The notes: generated from the sequence alone by a model not told the origin. A DNA stretch of 64,000 nucleotides from Shimia sediminis (GCF_003990645.1 NZ_RYZK01000002.1:620001-684000); one strand, 5' to 3'; positions 8,141-17,039 are shown, counted from the stretch's first letter. Numbers and translations are program-made.

Positions 8141-9226
8141 ATGAAACACACACTACTGACACTGACCATGAGCACCGCCGTCTGCGCAATGGCCGCGAGC
8201 GCCGAAGAAGTTCGGGTTTACAACTGGTCGGATTATATCGACGAAGCGCTGCTGACCAAATTCGAAGAAGAAACCGGGCTCAAGCTGATTTACGACGTGT
8301 TTGACTCGAACGAAGTTCTGGAAACCAAGATGCTGGCGGGCGGCTCGGGCTATGACGTCGTTGTGCCCTCGGGCACCTTCCTGCAACGCCAGATCACGGC
8401 GGGCGCCTTTCAGAAGCTGGACATGGCGCAACTGCCGAACCACAGCAACATGTGGGACGCGATCGAAGCCCGGACTGAAAAATACGACCCGGAAAACGCG
8501 TATTCGATCAACTACATGTGGGGCACGACCGGGATTGGCGTGAACGTCGGAAAGGTGCAGGAAGCCCTGGGCGAAGATGCGCCAATCGGATCGCTGGCGC
8601 TGGTGTTTGACCCGGCCAACATGGAGAAACTTGCAGCATGCGGCGTGCATTTCCTGGATGCACCGGCTGAACTGATCCCTGCGGCCCTGGCCTATCTGGG
8701 CGAAAACCCGGACAGCCACGACAAGGACGTGATCGCCAAGGCCGAACCGATCCTGACCGCGGTACGCCCCTATGTTCAGAAGTTCCATTCGTCCGAGTAC
8801 ATCAACGCTCTGGCAAATGGTGACATCTGCGTCGCCATCGGCTGGTCCGGCGACATCCTTCAGGCGCGCGACCGTGCATGGGAAGCCGAGAACGGCGTTG
8901 AAATCGCCTATAACGCACCCAGCGAAGGTGCCCTGATGTGGTTCGACCAGATGGCCGTTCCGGTTGATGCGCCCAACCCGGAAGGTGCGCATAAGTTCCT
9001 GAACTTTATCATGGACGCCCAGAACATGGCTGATGCGTCGAACTATGTTTACTATGCCAATGGTAACCTGGCGTCGCAGCCCATGCTGGAAGAAGACGTG
9101 ATCGGCGATCCGGCCATCTACCCCAGTGAAGAGACCCTGAAAAATCTCTACACCACAACGCCTTATCCGCAAAAAACGCAGCGCGTTGTGACCCGTATGT
9201 GGACCAAGATCAAATCGGGCACCTAA
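8141..9226 (+). CDS. potF: Polyamine ABC transporter substrate-binding protein (PotF-like)
   Basis: A 361-residue periplasmic binding protein with a signal peptide (MKHTLLTLTMSTAVCAMAASA) followed by VRVYNWSDYIDEALLTKFEEETG, the conserved N-terminus of PotD/PotF proteins. Further family features are YDVVVPSG and INYMWGTTGIGVN. It delivers putrescine, spermidine or a related amine to the membrane permease. The ATG at 8141 is chosen because GGGAGAAACG precedes it and it begins the signal peptide; an upstream TTG has neither. Ligand specificity cannot be told from sequence alone. It is followed by a hairpin and the ATPase, PotH and PotI genes. Confidence 0.93.
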   Translation: MKHTLLTLTMSTAVCAMAASAEEVRVYNWSDYIDEALLTKFEEETGLKLIYDVFDSNEVLETKMLAGGSGYDVVVPSGTFLQRQITAGAFQKLDMAQLPNHSNMWDAIEARTEKYDPENAYSINYMWGTTGIGVNVGKVQEALGEDAPIGSLALVFDPANMEKLAACGVHFLDAPAELIPAALAYLGENPDSHDKDVIAKAEPILTAVRPYVQKFHSSEYINALANGDICVAIGWSGDILQARDRAWEAENGVEIAYNAPSEGALMWFDQMAVPVDAPNPEGAHKFLNFIMDAQNMADASNYVYYANGNLASQPMLEEDVIGDPAIYPSEETLKNLYTTTPYPQKTQRVVTRMWTKIKSGT

Positions 9227-9244
9227 GCCCAAGCCCAAAAATCA

Positions 9245-9276
9245 GGCCCGCGCAACAGCCTTGCGCGGGCCTTTCT
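9245..9276 (+). terminator. Intercistronic hairpin between potF and potG
   Basis: GGCCCGCGCAA (9245-9255) and TTGCGCGGGCC (9261-9271) form a perfect 11-bp stem with a 5-base loop, followed by TTTCTT. It probably stabilises the potF message or partly terminates behind it, giving an excess of binding protein over membrane components, as in many ABC operons. Confidence 0.75.
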
Positions 9277-9296
9277 TACATCCAACGGAGGCCGTC

Positions 9297-10421
9297 ATGG
9301 CGCTTGATGCTTTTGCTCCCTGGGAAGATCCCAATGCCGATCCGATCATTCACTTTCAGAATGTCACCAAACGCTTTGGAGACTTTACCGCCATTGATGA
9401 CCTGACCATCGATATCTACGAAAAAGAATTCTTTGCCCTGTTGGGGCCGTCCGGCTGCGGGAAAACCACGCTGATGCGTATGTTGGCGGGTTTCGAGACA
9501 CCGACAGAAGGCACCATTTTGCTGCAAGGGCAGAATATTGCGCCGGTACCGCCGAACAAGCGCGCCGTGAACATGATGTTCCAGTCTTATGCGCTGTTCC
9601 CGCACCTGTCGGTTTGGGAAAACATTGCCTTTGGACTGAAACGCGATGGCATGGCCAAAAACGACATCAACGACCGCGTTGATGAAATGCTGCGCCTGAC
9701 CCGGCTGGAGACATTCGCCCGTCGCAAGCCACATCAGATTTCCGGCGGCCAACGTCAACGTGTGGCGCTGGCCCGGTCCCTGGCCAAACACCCGAAGTTG
9801 TTGTTGTTGGATGAGCCTCTTGGTGCGCTCGACAAGAAGTTGCGCCAGGAAACGCAGTTTGAACTGATGGACATTCAGGAGAAAACCGGCACGACCTTTG
9901 TGATCGTCACACACGATCAGGAAGAGGCCATGACCGTGGCCAGCCGCGTTGCCGTTATGGATCATGGTAAAATCATCCAAGTCGCCACTCCGGATGCGAT
10001 CTACGAGACACCAAATTCAACCTATGTGGCTGATTTCATTGGGGATGTGAACCTGATCGAAGGTAAAGCCACCAGTAAGGACAATGATAAGCTGAGCATT
10101 GCCTGGGCCGAGGGTCAGCCCGAGATTGTCGGCACGCCGACCACGGAATTCGGCAACGGGCAGACGGTTCATTTTGCCATCCGCCCGGAAAAAGTAGCCA
10201 TCTCTGCAGAAAAGCCAGAGGCCGCCAATGCGTTGCAGGGCAAGATCCTGGACATTGCCTATCTCGGCAACATCTCGACCTACCACGTTGAGCTGGCCGG
10301 TGGGCAAGTCATCAAGGCGCAGACCGCAAACAACCGTCGCCTGTCGCGCCGCACTTTTACCTGGGAAGACAATGTCTGGCTCAGCTTTACGGACACCGCT
10401 GGTGTCTTGCTGGAGCGTTGA
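9297..10421 (+). CDS. potG: Polyamine ABC transporter ATP-binding protein (PotA/PotG-like)
   Basis: A 374-residue cytoplasmic ATPase of the polyamine/iron/opine importer group. Visible motifs are Walker A GPSGCGKTT, the signature ISGGQRQRVALARSL, Walker B LLLLDEPLGALD and the switch His in VIVTHDQEEA, followed by a C-terminal TOBE-type domain (VHFAIRPEKVAIS). The start at 9297 has CGGAGG seven bases upstream; an in-frame start at 9261 lies inside the preceding hairpin and lacks a site. It drives uptake through the two permeases encoded next. Confidence 0.93.
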   Translation: MALDAFAPWEDPNADPIIHFQNVTKRFGDFTAIDDLTIDIYEKEFFALLGPSGCGKTTLMRMLAGFETPTEGTILLQGQNIAPVPPNKRAVNMMFQSYALFPHLSVWENIAFGLKRDGMAKNDINDRVDEMLRLTRLETFARRKPHQISGGQRQRVALARSLAKHPKLLLLDEPLGALDKKLRQETQFELMDIQEKTGTTFVIVTHDQEEAMTVASRVAVMDHGKIIQVATPDAIYETPNSTYVADFIGDVNLIEGKATSKDNDKLSIAWAEGQPEIVGTPTTEFGNGQTVHFAIRPEKVAISAEKPEAANALQGKILDIAYLGNISTYHVELAGGQVIKAQTANNRRLSRRTFTWEDNVWLSFTDTAGVLLER

Positions 10422-10424
10422 GCC

Positions 10425-11315
10425 ATGCGCCGTTTAACCCTGATTGCAATCCCATATGTCTGGTTGCTGGCGCTGTTCCTGGTGCCCTTCCTGATCGTAT
10501 TCAAAATCGCGCTGTCCGATTCTGCATTGGCCATCCCGCCCTATGTCCCCACACTGGACCTCTCAGAGGGTTGGGCGGGCTTCACAGCGTTTCTGTCCGA
10601 GCTGGACTTTGAGAACTTTGTCTGGCTGACCGAAGATGACCTGTATTGGAAAGCCTATCTGTCGAGCCTCAAGATCGCGGTCATCTCAACCGTCCTGACC
10701 CTGATTGTCGGCTATCCGATCGCCTATGGCATGGCGCGTGCACCACAGGAATGGCGCGCAACCTTGTTGATGTTGGTGATTCTGCCGTTCTGGACCAGCT
10801 TTCTGATCCGGGTGTATTCCTGGATGGGGATTCTTAGCCAGGAAGGGTATCTCAACCAGCTGCTGATGTCGTTGGGTCTGATCTCGGAACCGCTGATCAT
10901 CCTGAACACCAATACAGCCGTCTACATCGGGATCGTTTACACCTATCTACCATTCATGATCCTGCCCATCTATTCAGCGCTGGAAAAGCTGGACGAAAGT
11001 TTGCTGGAAGCTGCCGAAGACCTTGGGTGCTCGCGTTTCACGGCGTTCTGGCTGGTCACGGTCCCGCTGTCGAAACAGGGTATCATTGCCGGGTCTTTCC
11101 TGGTCTTCATCCCAACCCTGGGTGAGTTTGTGATCCCCTCTTTGCTGGGCGGCTCGAAGACGTTGATGATCGGCAAGGTGCTTTGGGAAGAGTTCTTCTC
11201 GAACCGCGACTGGCCTGTCGCCTCGGCGGTGGCTGTGATCCTGCTGCTGATCCTGGTGATCCCGATCATCCTGTTCCAACGCAATGAGCAGAAGCAACGG
11301 GAGGCAGAAGGATGA
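10425..11315 (+). CDS. potH: Polyamine ABC transporter permease (PotB/PotH-like)
   Basis: A 296-residue inner-membrane protein with about six transmembrane segments. The cytoplasmic coupling loop (EAAEDLGCSRFTAFWLVTVPLSKQGIIAG) is the EAA motif that docks on the ATPase. The N-terminus starts straight into a hydrophobic helix, as in PotB and PotH. It starts three bases after potG, and its stop overlaps the start of the second permease by four bases (ATGA), which implies translational coupling. Confidence 0.93.
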   Translation: MRRLTLIAIPYVWLLALFLVPFLIVFKIALSDSALAIPPYVPTLDLSEGWAGFTAFLSELDFENFVWLTEDDLYWKAYLSSLKIAVISTVLTLIVGYPIAYGMARAPQEWRATLLMLVILPFWTSFLIRVYSWMGILSQEGYLNQLLMSLGLISEPLIILNTNTAVYIGIVYTYLPFMILPIYSALEKLDESLLEAAEDLGCSRFTAFWLVTVPLSKQGIIAGSFLVFIPTLGEFVIPSLLGGSKTLMIGKVLWEEFFSNRDWPVASAVAVILLLILVIPIILFQRNEQKQREAEG

Positions 11316-12136
11316 GACGTTTCAGCTGGTTCAATGCGACCTCACTGACCCTGGGGTTCGCGTTTCTCTATCTGCCGATGATCATTCTGGTGATCTACAG
11401 CTTCAACGCGTCAAAGCTGGTTACTGTCTGGGCCGGGTTTTCGACCAAATGGTACGGGGAACTGTTGCGCAACGATGCGTTCCTGGATGCGGCATGGGTG
11501 ACCTTGAAGGTTGCTGTCATGAGTTCGTCGTTTGCGACGGTTTTGGGAACGATGGCCGCAATTGTGCTGGTGCGGGCCGGTCGGTTCTACGGACGCACCC
11601 TGTTCTCGGGCATGATTTATGCACCGCTCGTGATGCCGGAAGTGATCACTGGTCTGTCTCTCCTCTTGCTGTTCATCGGTATTGGTCTTGACCGTGGTGT
11701 TTTGACAATTGTGCTGGCACACACAACGTTTTCAATGTGTTACGTCTCGGTTGTGGTCAGTTCGCGCCTCGTGAGCTTTGACCAGTCTCTGGAAGAGGCC
11801 GCGCTGGACCTGGGGTGCACACCGTTTCAGGCGTTTCGCTTGGTGACACTGCCGATCATCGCGCCCGCGGTGATTTCGGGATGGCTGTTGGCCTTTACCC
11901 TGTCACTGGACGACCTAGTCATCGCATCGTTTACGGCGGGTCCATCTGCCACGACCCTGCCAATGAAAATCTGGAGTTCGGTTCGGTTGGGCGTCAGCCC
12001 CGAGATCAACGCGCTTTCGACACTCATGATCGCAATTGTTGCGGTGGGTGTGATCACAGCGTCGCTGGTGTCCAAACGGGCGGCAGTCAAACAGCAAAAA
12101 GACGAACGCGCCGCAGAACGAGCCGAGGCTGCATGA
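11312..12136 (+). CDS. potI: Polyamine ABC transporter permease (PotC/PotI-like)
   Basis: A 274-residue second membrane subunit of the importer, with about six transmembrane helices and the EAA coupling loop EEAALDLGCTPFQAFRLVTLP. The segment FTLSLDDLVIASFTAGPSATTLPM is typical of PotC/PotI. The C-terminus is charged (KRAAVKQQKDERAAERAE). It overlaps both neighbours by four bases, so transporter and oxidoreductase genes look like one translationally coupled unit. Confidence 0.93.
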   Translation: MRRFSWFNATSLTLGFAFLYLPMIILVIYSFNASKLVTVWAGFSTKWYGELLRNDAFLDAAWVTLKVAVMSSSFATVLGTMAAIVLVRAGRFYGRTLFSGMIYAPLVMPEVITGLSLLLLFIGIGLDRGVLTIVLAHTTFSMCYVSVVVSSRLVSFDQSLEEAALDLGCTPFQAFRLVTLPIIAPAVISGWLLAFTLSLDDLVIASFTAGPSATTLPMKIWSSVRLGVSPEINALSTLMIAIVAVGVITASLVSKRAAVKQQKDERAAERAEAA

Positions 12137-13458
12137 CCCGAATTTGCCATCCGTTCTCTTACTCGGACGGGCCTGTTGAGGCCTGTTTCTGGAATGAAAC
12201 CGTCTCGACCCAGGCCTGGGCCCCCCTGACCGGCACTGTCACCGCAGATGTTGCGGTGATTGGGGGCGGGTTTACCGGGCTTTCGGCTGCGCTGCATCTG
12301 GCTGAGGCGGGTCTGTCGGTTGCCCTGTTGGAAGAGAACCAGCCCGGTTGGGGAGCCTCGGGCAGAAACGGTGGGTTCTGCTGCGTCGGAGGCGCCAAAA
12401 TGAGCGGCGCCAAAATGAAAAAGGCGTTTGGAGAGGCTCCGTACCGGGAATACAAGCTGGCAGAAAGAGATGCCGTTGATCTGGTCGCGGATATCTTGGA
12501 GCGATTGGGGATCGAGGCGGACACCCACTCAGCCGGTGAAACAATGCTCGCCCACAGGCCAAAGGACTTTGTCGGATTTGAAGCCGACGCCCGGGATCTT
12601 CGTGATCTTTACGGCGTGGATGCAGATGTTTTTGACCAAGCCGAATTGAAACAACGCGGCATGAATGGGACGTTTTTTGGCGGCATCACGTCCCCGATCG
12701 GATTTGCGCTAAATCCTTTGAAGTACGCCCTTGGTCTGGCCAAGGCCGCAGAGGACGCCGGGGCGCGGATTTTTGGCGGATCAGCGGTTCAAAACGTCGA
12801 GGGGCAAGACGGCGATTTCACGTTGACCTCGCAACAGGGGGTGGTCAAAGCCAAAAAGATCGTCGTTGCAACCAATGGATACTCGAGCGAGACCGTGCCG
12901 TCCTGGATGCGGGGACGCTATTTCCCCGCCCAATCCAGCGTTCTGGTCACGCGCCCGCTAAGCGAGGAAGAGCTTGATGCACAGGGCTGGACCAGCCATC
13001 AGATGTCCTATGACTCGCGCAACATCCTGCATTACTTTCGCCTGATGCCGAACCGGCAGTTCTTGTTCGGGATGCGGGGTGGGCTGGCAACAAACCCACG
13101 CGTGCATCACGCGATCCGGGCGAAAATCCGTAAGGAGTTCGAAGAGATGTTTCCCGGTTGGGCCAAGGTCGAAACGCCTTGGTACTGGAGTGGGTATGTC
13201 TGCTATTCGGCCAACATGACTCCGTTTGCCGGAGAGCTGCCCGAGACCCCGGGCATGTTCGCGGGATTTGCCTATCACGGAAACGGCGTTGCCATGGGAA
13301 GCTACTGCGGCGCACTTCTGGCGCAACAGGTTTCGGGCCAGGGCGATCTGCGGACCTCTTCCGTCATATCCGACCCTCCGAACCGCTTTCCCGGAGGTCG
13401 GTTTCGAAGGCTTGCACTGTGGCCTGCGTATCTGGCCTATGGGCTAAAGGATCTCTGA
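12133..13458 (+). CDS. FAD-dependent amine oxidoreductase (DAO family, PuuB-like)
   Basis: A 441-residue flavoenzyme of the D-amino-acid oxidase superfamily. The dinucleotide-binding GGGFTG motif lies at residues 44-49 (DVAVIGGGFTGLSAALHLAEAG), followed by GWGASGRNGGFCC, a typical FAD-contacting stretch. The C-terminal GFAYHGNGVAMGSYCG is also conserved. Relatives include gamma-glutamylputrescine oxidase PuuB and other secondary-amine oxidases. The ATG at 12133 overlaps the potI stop; a longer frame upstream is only read-through into potI. With the aminotransferase it probably catalyses oxidation of the imported amine. Its 3' end overlaps the convergent kinase gene by 22 bases. Confidence 0.87.
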   Translation: MTRICHPFSYSDGPVEACFWNETVSTQAWAPLTGTVTADVAVIGGGFTGLSAALHLAEAGLSVALLEENQPGWGASGRNGGFCCVGGAKMSGAKMKKAFGEAPYREYKLAERDAVDLVADILERLGIEADTHSAGETMLAHRPKDFVGFEADARDLRDLYGVDADVFDQAELKQRGMNGTFFGGITSPIGFALNPLKYALGLAKAAEDAGARIFGGSAVQNVEGQDGDFTLTSQQGVVKAKKIVVATNGYSSETVPSWMRGRYFPAQSSVLVTRPLSEEELDAQGWTSHQMSYDSRNILHYFRLMPNRQFLFGMRGGLATNPRVHHAIRAKIRKEFEEMFPGWAKVETPWYWSGYVCYSANMTPFAGELPETPGMFAGFAYHGNGVAMGSYCGALLAQQVSGQGDLRTSSVISDPPNRFPGGRFRRLALWPAYLAYGLKDL

Positions 13459-14312
13459 AGCGCCGCGATTTCAAGGTCCCGCCCCAAGGCATAATCTGGC
13501 CGGCCATTTTCGGCCTGCCACGCGCAATAGGCCGCCATACGCCAGTGATACCAGGGCGCAAGGTCGTGGTAACGGCCCTTGATGTCGGCCCTGTTGTAGG
13601 CGTCAAAGAATGCCTGAACAGAGGCTGGGTCGAGTGGCCTGCCGCGATAAACCTGCTGCATTGCAGGCGACAGGAAGATCGCAATGTCTTCGCACGGATC
13701 CCCAGCGGCCGGGCACTGCCAATCGATCAGGTGCAGACCCATTTCGTTGGAGATCAGGTTTCCCGGTACGATGTCTCCGTGCAACAGAACCCTGGTGTTG
13801 CTGGGGCCAACGGCGCCCGGTGGTCGTAAGGACATCAGATTCGAAGCGGTCCGACACCCGGACAGGATCGCGGCGGTCTGTGCGGACAATTCAGTGCTAC
13901 CGTTTGGGACGCTGCGCAATCCGGTCGGGAGGGCCATTCCGTGAAGGCGTCGCATGCATTTTCCGACCTGCGCGGCATCCTCGGTCCAGCTGCTACCGGG
14001 GATATGCGAGTAGATGTTGCAGGCCCCCAACTCTGACGTGAACGCGGATAGTAGCGTTGGCGCGATGCCTGTTGCCTGAAGCGCCCTGAGCAGCTGCGCC
14101 TCGGCACCGGGTTCGTTGGGGAACAGGGGATTCTTGGCTGGTCCGCGATAGAGTTTTACGACAACGGTCTGATGCGGCGCACCCGGTGTCACCTGCCACG
14201 CAAAGTTAGACCGGCCCCCAGACAGCGCCAGCCACTTGGCACCGTCCAGCCAGGGCAAATGGCTGATGGCCTGTGTAACCAAAGCAGCGGGGGGAAGTTC
14301 GAGAGAATGCAA
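13437..14312 (-). CDS. Aminoglycoside-phosphotransferase-fold small-molecule kinase
   Basis: A 291-residue protein of the APH/choline kinase/thiamine kinase superfamily. The catalytic loop is VLLHGDIVPGNLI and the metal-binding Asp is in LHLIDWQCPAAGDPCEDIA. The N-lobe carries GGRSNFAWQV and VVVKLYRG. The only good start is a TTG codon at 14312; no ATG lies near the family N-terminus. Choline, ethanolamine or thiamine are the usual family substrates, so an amino-alcohol is possible given the amine-uptake neighbours, but no substrate is assigned. It converges on the oxidoreductase with a 22-base overlap. Confidence 0.8.
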   Translation of the reverse strand: MHSLELPPAALVTQAISHLPWLDGAKWLALSGGRSNFAWQVTPGAPHQTVVVKLYRGPAKNPLFPNEPGAEAQLLRALQATGIAPTLLSAFTSELGACNIYSHIPGSSWTEDAAQVGKCMRRLHGMALPTGLRSVPNGSTELSAQTAAILSGCRTASNLMSLRPPGAVGPSNTRVLLHGDIVPGNLISNEMGLHLIDWQCPAAGDPCEDIAIFLSPAMQQVYRGRPLDPASVQAFFDAYNRADIKGRYHDLAPWYHWRMAAYCAWQAENGRPDYALGRDLEIAALQRSFSP

Positions 14313-14364
14313 CGGCGGCCTGCCTCATCCGAGAAACCCGCGCGACGCTAGAGGAGTTCACCAG

Positions 14365-15030
14365 TCACGACAAGCCCTGGTCAGGCTGGCGCAGTGCAGA
14401 AATAGACCCCGAGTCAACAAGTGTGCCGCCTTCGAGCACCAGCACGATGCCGGTGTCGCCCACGCGCGCTTCTGTTACGCGCGAATAGACGTCAGCCTGG
14501 TGCTGACCCAAAAAGGCCCCGGAAGCGTAGCTGTCAGTTCGAATAGAGTAGAGCCCATGCGGGAGTTCGTTGCCCTCATTGCCAATCCCGTCCCATTCAA
14601 CCGATTGCTGACCCGGATCAATTTGCTGCCGATAAACCTCGTGACCAGCGTGGTCGATCACGACGAGGTCGACATGGTCTGCCAACGGGTCTGGATAGGT
14701 CTCAATCTCGATCGGGTTGCCATCAAAGTATCCCGGTGCCATCGCCTGGGCGTCCATTCCAACCCACCCGGCCAACTGTGACAGGTTCATCATGCCCAGT
14801 TGGGCCTGCATCGCGGCCAGCAGGTCGTTGGTCATCACCTGTTGTTCAACCGAAGAAAATGTCGCCAGCTGAACGGCATAGTCAGAGGAATCAACGGGAT
14901 TTAGAGGGTCCTGGTTGTTCATCTGCGCTGTGAGCATGATCAGGAACGTCTCGTAATCCGAGTTCAGCGTAGTGGCGGTAGATTGAGGTTGAGCGGGCTG
15001 CGCAGACGATTGGCTGGAGGTGACTTGCAT
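14365..15030 (-). CDS. flgD: Flagellar hook capping protein FlgD
   Basis: A 221-residue hook-assembly scaffold that caps the growing hook and is needed for FlgE polymerisation. The conserved N-terminal FlgD segment is clear (DYETFLIMLTAQMNNQDPLNPVDSSDYAVQLATFSSVEQ), followed by a FLN/Tudor-like C-terminal half with ESVEWDGIGNEGNELPHGLYS-type sequence. It lies nine bases behind fliK in the same direction, so hook cap and hook-length ruler are expressed together. This marks the left border of the flagellar locus. Confidence 0.93.
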   Translation of the reverse strand: MQVTSSQSSAQPAQPQSTATTLNSDYETFLIMLTAQMNNQDPLNPVDSSDYAVQLATFSSVEQQVMTNDLLAAMQAQLGMMNLSQLAGWVGMDAQAMAPGYFDGNPIEIETYPDPLADHVDLVVIDHAGHEVYRQQIDPGQQSVEWDGIGNEGNELPHGLYSIRTDSYASGAFLGQHQADVYSRVTEARVGDTGIVLVLEGGTLVDSGSISALRQPDQGLS

Positions 15031-15039
15031 ATCTCGGTC

Positions 15040-16644
15040 CTATAGTCTGAGGTCCAGACCCGAGGTCTGAACCGTTAGATGGGTGGAAATCGGAGCGACG
15101 TCTTGTTCCGTTACGAAGTCTGCGTCGTTTGAGTGTGTCTCTGGCTGATCCGCTGGCTCTTTGCCGCCTCCGGAAAACGCAAATGAGATGTCCGTGTATC
15201 CAAGCTCTTGAAACTCAGCGCTCAACTGATCCAGATGCCGCCGCATCAGATCGCTTGTTTCTGGTTTCTCGGCCTGAATGCTAACCACAATCTGGGTGTC
15301 ATTTGCCGACATCACCATGCGCACCCGCCCCAGCTCTTCCGGATTCAAAAGAACCTCGACGGGTCGGTTCGGGGTGTTTGAAACAACGGCGGCCAGCTGA
15401 TTCAGAACGGTTTGAGGGAGTGCTGGCCGGGACTGAAGTGGCGACTGCAACGGAGCGCCGGATTGAGTTTTGACATCCGCCTCTAATGAAGACGCTCCCA
15501 GTACAACGTCTGCTGATGTGGAAATGTCGGTCAATCGCATCTCGGAGGCTTGGGCCACAGTGGCGGATAGGCCAGGCCCGTTGCCAGTCATTTGGGCGGA
15601 ATCGGATGGCCCTTTGGCCGTTCGGACAACATGCAAGTCTGTTTGCGACTGCCGCTGAGTGCTGGTTTCGTCCGGGGCGCGTGACTCCAGATGTCGTGCG
15701 CTTTTGGTAAGCGAAGTTGGCATTTCCCCATTTGGCGGAGGCACAGCTTGTTCCTTGGGTATCGCCTGTTTCGATCCTGTCGGTAACACGGAAGCAGACG
15801 CATGTTCGGTCCGGTTCTCAGCACCCTCACCCGCGTTCGTCGCGGTCGCTGTTCCACGGTGAGTTTGGTTCCTTGCGGCCGATTCCAGTGTCACCGCCCC
15901 TTGGGTCGCCGGTGTTGAATCATGCGATCCGGGGACCGGTTGAGGAGGTGTGGCAATTGATGGTGTTTTTGCGTCTGCATTGATCGCGGGCTGATCCCTG
16001 GGCGGTATCTGGGGATCTCGGGAGGTTGGTTGTGCAGCCTCGACGCGCATGCCCTTTGAACCTTTGACAATCACAGGATCACCCTGGCCTTCCAAACCGT
16101 TTGCAGTGCCAAAGGTTTCAGTTTTGCCAACTGCGCCCACTGCTGTACCCTGCGGGATTTCTTCGCCTTTTCCTAAGGTTAGAGCCTGTGTACTATTTGA
16201 GTTTGGCCCGCTGATGTCTATATTTTGAGATCCCATCCCCATGTTGGGCGGGTTGTCCGAAAACGCGGGCACAGCGTTCAGCGGAGGGGCGTTGGAGCCG
16301 GTTTTTTCGCCAACGAATGGCGTGCCGGATTGGGCAGATATGTCTCCACTCGCACCAAAAACGGTTGATCGTTTCCAGTGCTGAGGTGCGGGTTCTGCCG
16401 CGCCATTGATGGGGTCTGAGTGCGGTTGCGACAAGCCGACGTCAGTCATGGCTTGTTCGGGGCTTTCCCCACTTTCGGTTTTCGAAATGGAAGTCGCGCG
16501 CTGCGGCACCCGTTGTTCGGAAACCACGTCTTCTGTCTGTGCGTCCAGCACAAAAACTTCGTTCGATTCTGCGCGGTCTTGCCTGAGCACTACGCTGGCT
16601 TCGTGGGCAGGTGTTGGTCGTGTCGTAAGCGACAGCTGAATCAT
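15040..16644 (-). CDS. fliK: Flagellar hook-length control protein FliK
   Basis: A 534-residue secreted ruler that measures hook length and triggers the FlhB export switch. The long middle part is low in complexity and rich in Ser, Thr, Pro, Gln and Gly, typical of FliK. The C-terminal Flg_hook domain is recognisable as RPVEVLLNPEELGRVRMVMS and VSIQAEKPETSDLMRRHLDQL, about residues 415-490. I start at the ATG at 16644 (MIQLSLTTRP); an upstream GTG at 16650 has a slightly better spaced GAGGAAG and is also possible, while the longer frame overlaps the divergent flgJ-like gene. Confidence 0.88.
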   Translation of the reverse strand: MIQLSLTTRPTPAHEASVVLRQDRAESNEVFVLDAQTEDVVSEQRVPQRATSISKTESGESPEQAMTDVGLSQPHSDPINGAAEPAPQHWKRSTVFGASGDISAQSGTPFVGEKTGSNAPPLNAVPAFSDNPPNMGMGSQNIDISGPNSNSTQALTLGKGEEIPQGTAVGAVGKTETFGTANGLEGQGDPVIVKGSKGMRVEAAQPTSRDPQIPPRDQPAINADAKTPSIATPPQPVPGSHDSTPATQGAVTLESAARNQTHRGTATATNAGEGAENRTEHASASVLPTGSKQAIPKEQAVPPPNGEMPTSLTKSARHLESRAPDETSTQRQSQTDLHVVRTAKGPSDSAQMTGNGPGLSATVAQASEMRLTDISTSADVVLGASSLEADVKTQSGAPLQSPLQSRPALPQTVLNQLAAVVSNTPNRPVEVLLNPEELGRVRMVMSANDTQIVVSIQAEKPETSDLMRRHLDQLSAEFQELGYTDISFAFSGGGKEPADQPETHSNDADFVTEQDVAPISTHLTVQTSGLDLRL

Positions 16645-16719
16645 GTGTGCACCGAAGATTTCTTCCTCTGATGCTGCACTGTTTCCCAACTTAGTTACCA
16701 CTTCTTTACGGCTGTGGCG

Positions 16720-16746
16720 CAAGTTGGAACAAAGTCGTTCAACTTG
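16720..16746. promoter_or_regulatory. Imperfect inverted repeat in the fliK/flgJ divergent spacer
   Basis: CAAGTTGGAAC (16720-16730) faces GTTCAACTTG (16737-16746) with a six-base spacer and one unpaired base. It sits just upstream of the rightward flgJ-like gene and could be an operator or a leader hairpin. No CTAA-N7-TTAA box is visible in this spacer. Confidence 0.35.
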
Positions 16747-16757
16747 GAAAGACCCCG

Positions 16758-17039
16758 ATGATTTCAGAAGTCGTTGCGCCCGCACAGTCGATGCCAGCCC
16801 CAAAACTTCCTGATGAAAAACTCCGCGAAGTTGCCATTGAGCTGGAAGCTACCTTCTTGTCGGAGATGTTGAAGCATGCGGGCGTCGGAAAGGCTCCGGA
16901 TGGATTTGGCGGGGGGGCTGGCGAGGATCAGTTCGCGTCTTTCCTGCGGCTCGAGCAAGCGCGGGAAATGGCGAGACAGGGTGGAATCGGCCTCGCAGAG
17001 ACACTGTTTGAAGCATTGAAGGAGTCCCAGAATGGCTAA
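16758..17039 (+). CDS. flgJ: FlgJ-like rod-binding protein (no muramidase domain)
   Basis: A 93-residue protein corresponding only to the N-terminal rod-binding half of enterobacterial FlgJ (LREVAIELEATFLSEMLKHAG, then FASFLRLEQAREMARQGGIGLAETLFEAL). It acts as a rod cap or scaffold in the periplasm. The glucosaminidase half is absent, as is usual in alphaproteobacteria; a separate lytic transglycosylase gene lies upstream of flhA. GGAAAG precedes the ATG. It overlaps the next gene by eight bases. Confidence 0.87.
   Translation: MISEVVAPAQSMPAPKLPDEKLREVAIELEATFLSEMLKHAGVGKAPDGFGGGAGEDQFASFLRLEQAREMARQGGIGLAETLFEALKESQNG

Noticed and set aside
11815-12132. N-terminal extension of the FAD oxidoreductase
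   Set aside because: The extra 106 codons lie in another frame of potI; ATG 12133 overlaps the potI stop and starts the family sequence.
13437-13458. 22-base convergent overlap of the oxidoreductase and kinase genes as a frameshift sign
   Set aside because: Both proteins are complete with normal C-termini; short convergent overlaps are ordinary in compact genomes.
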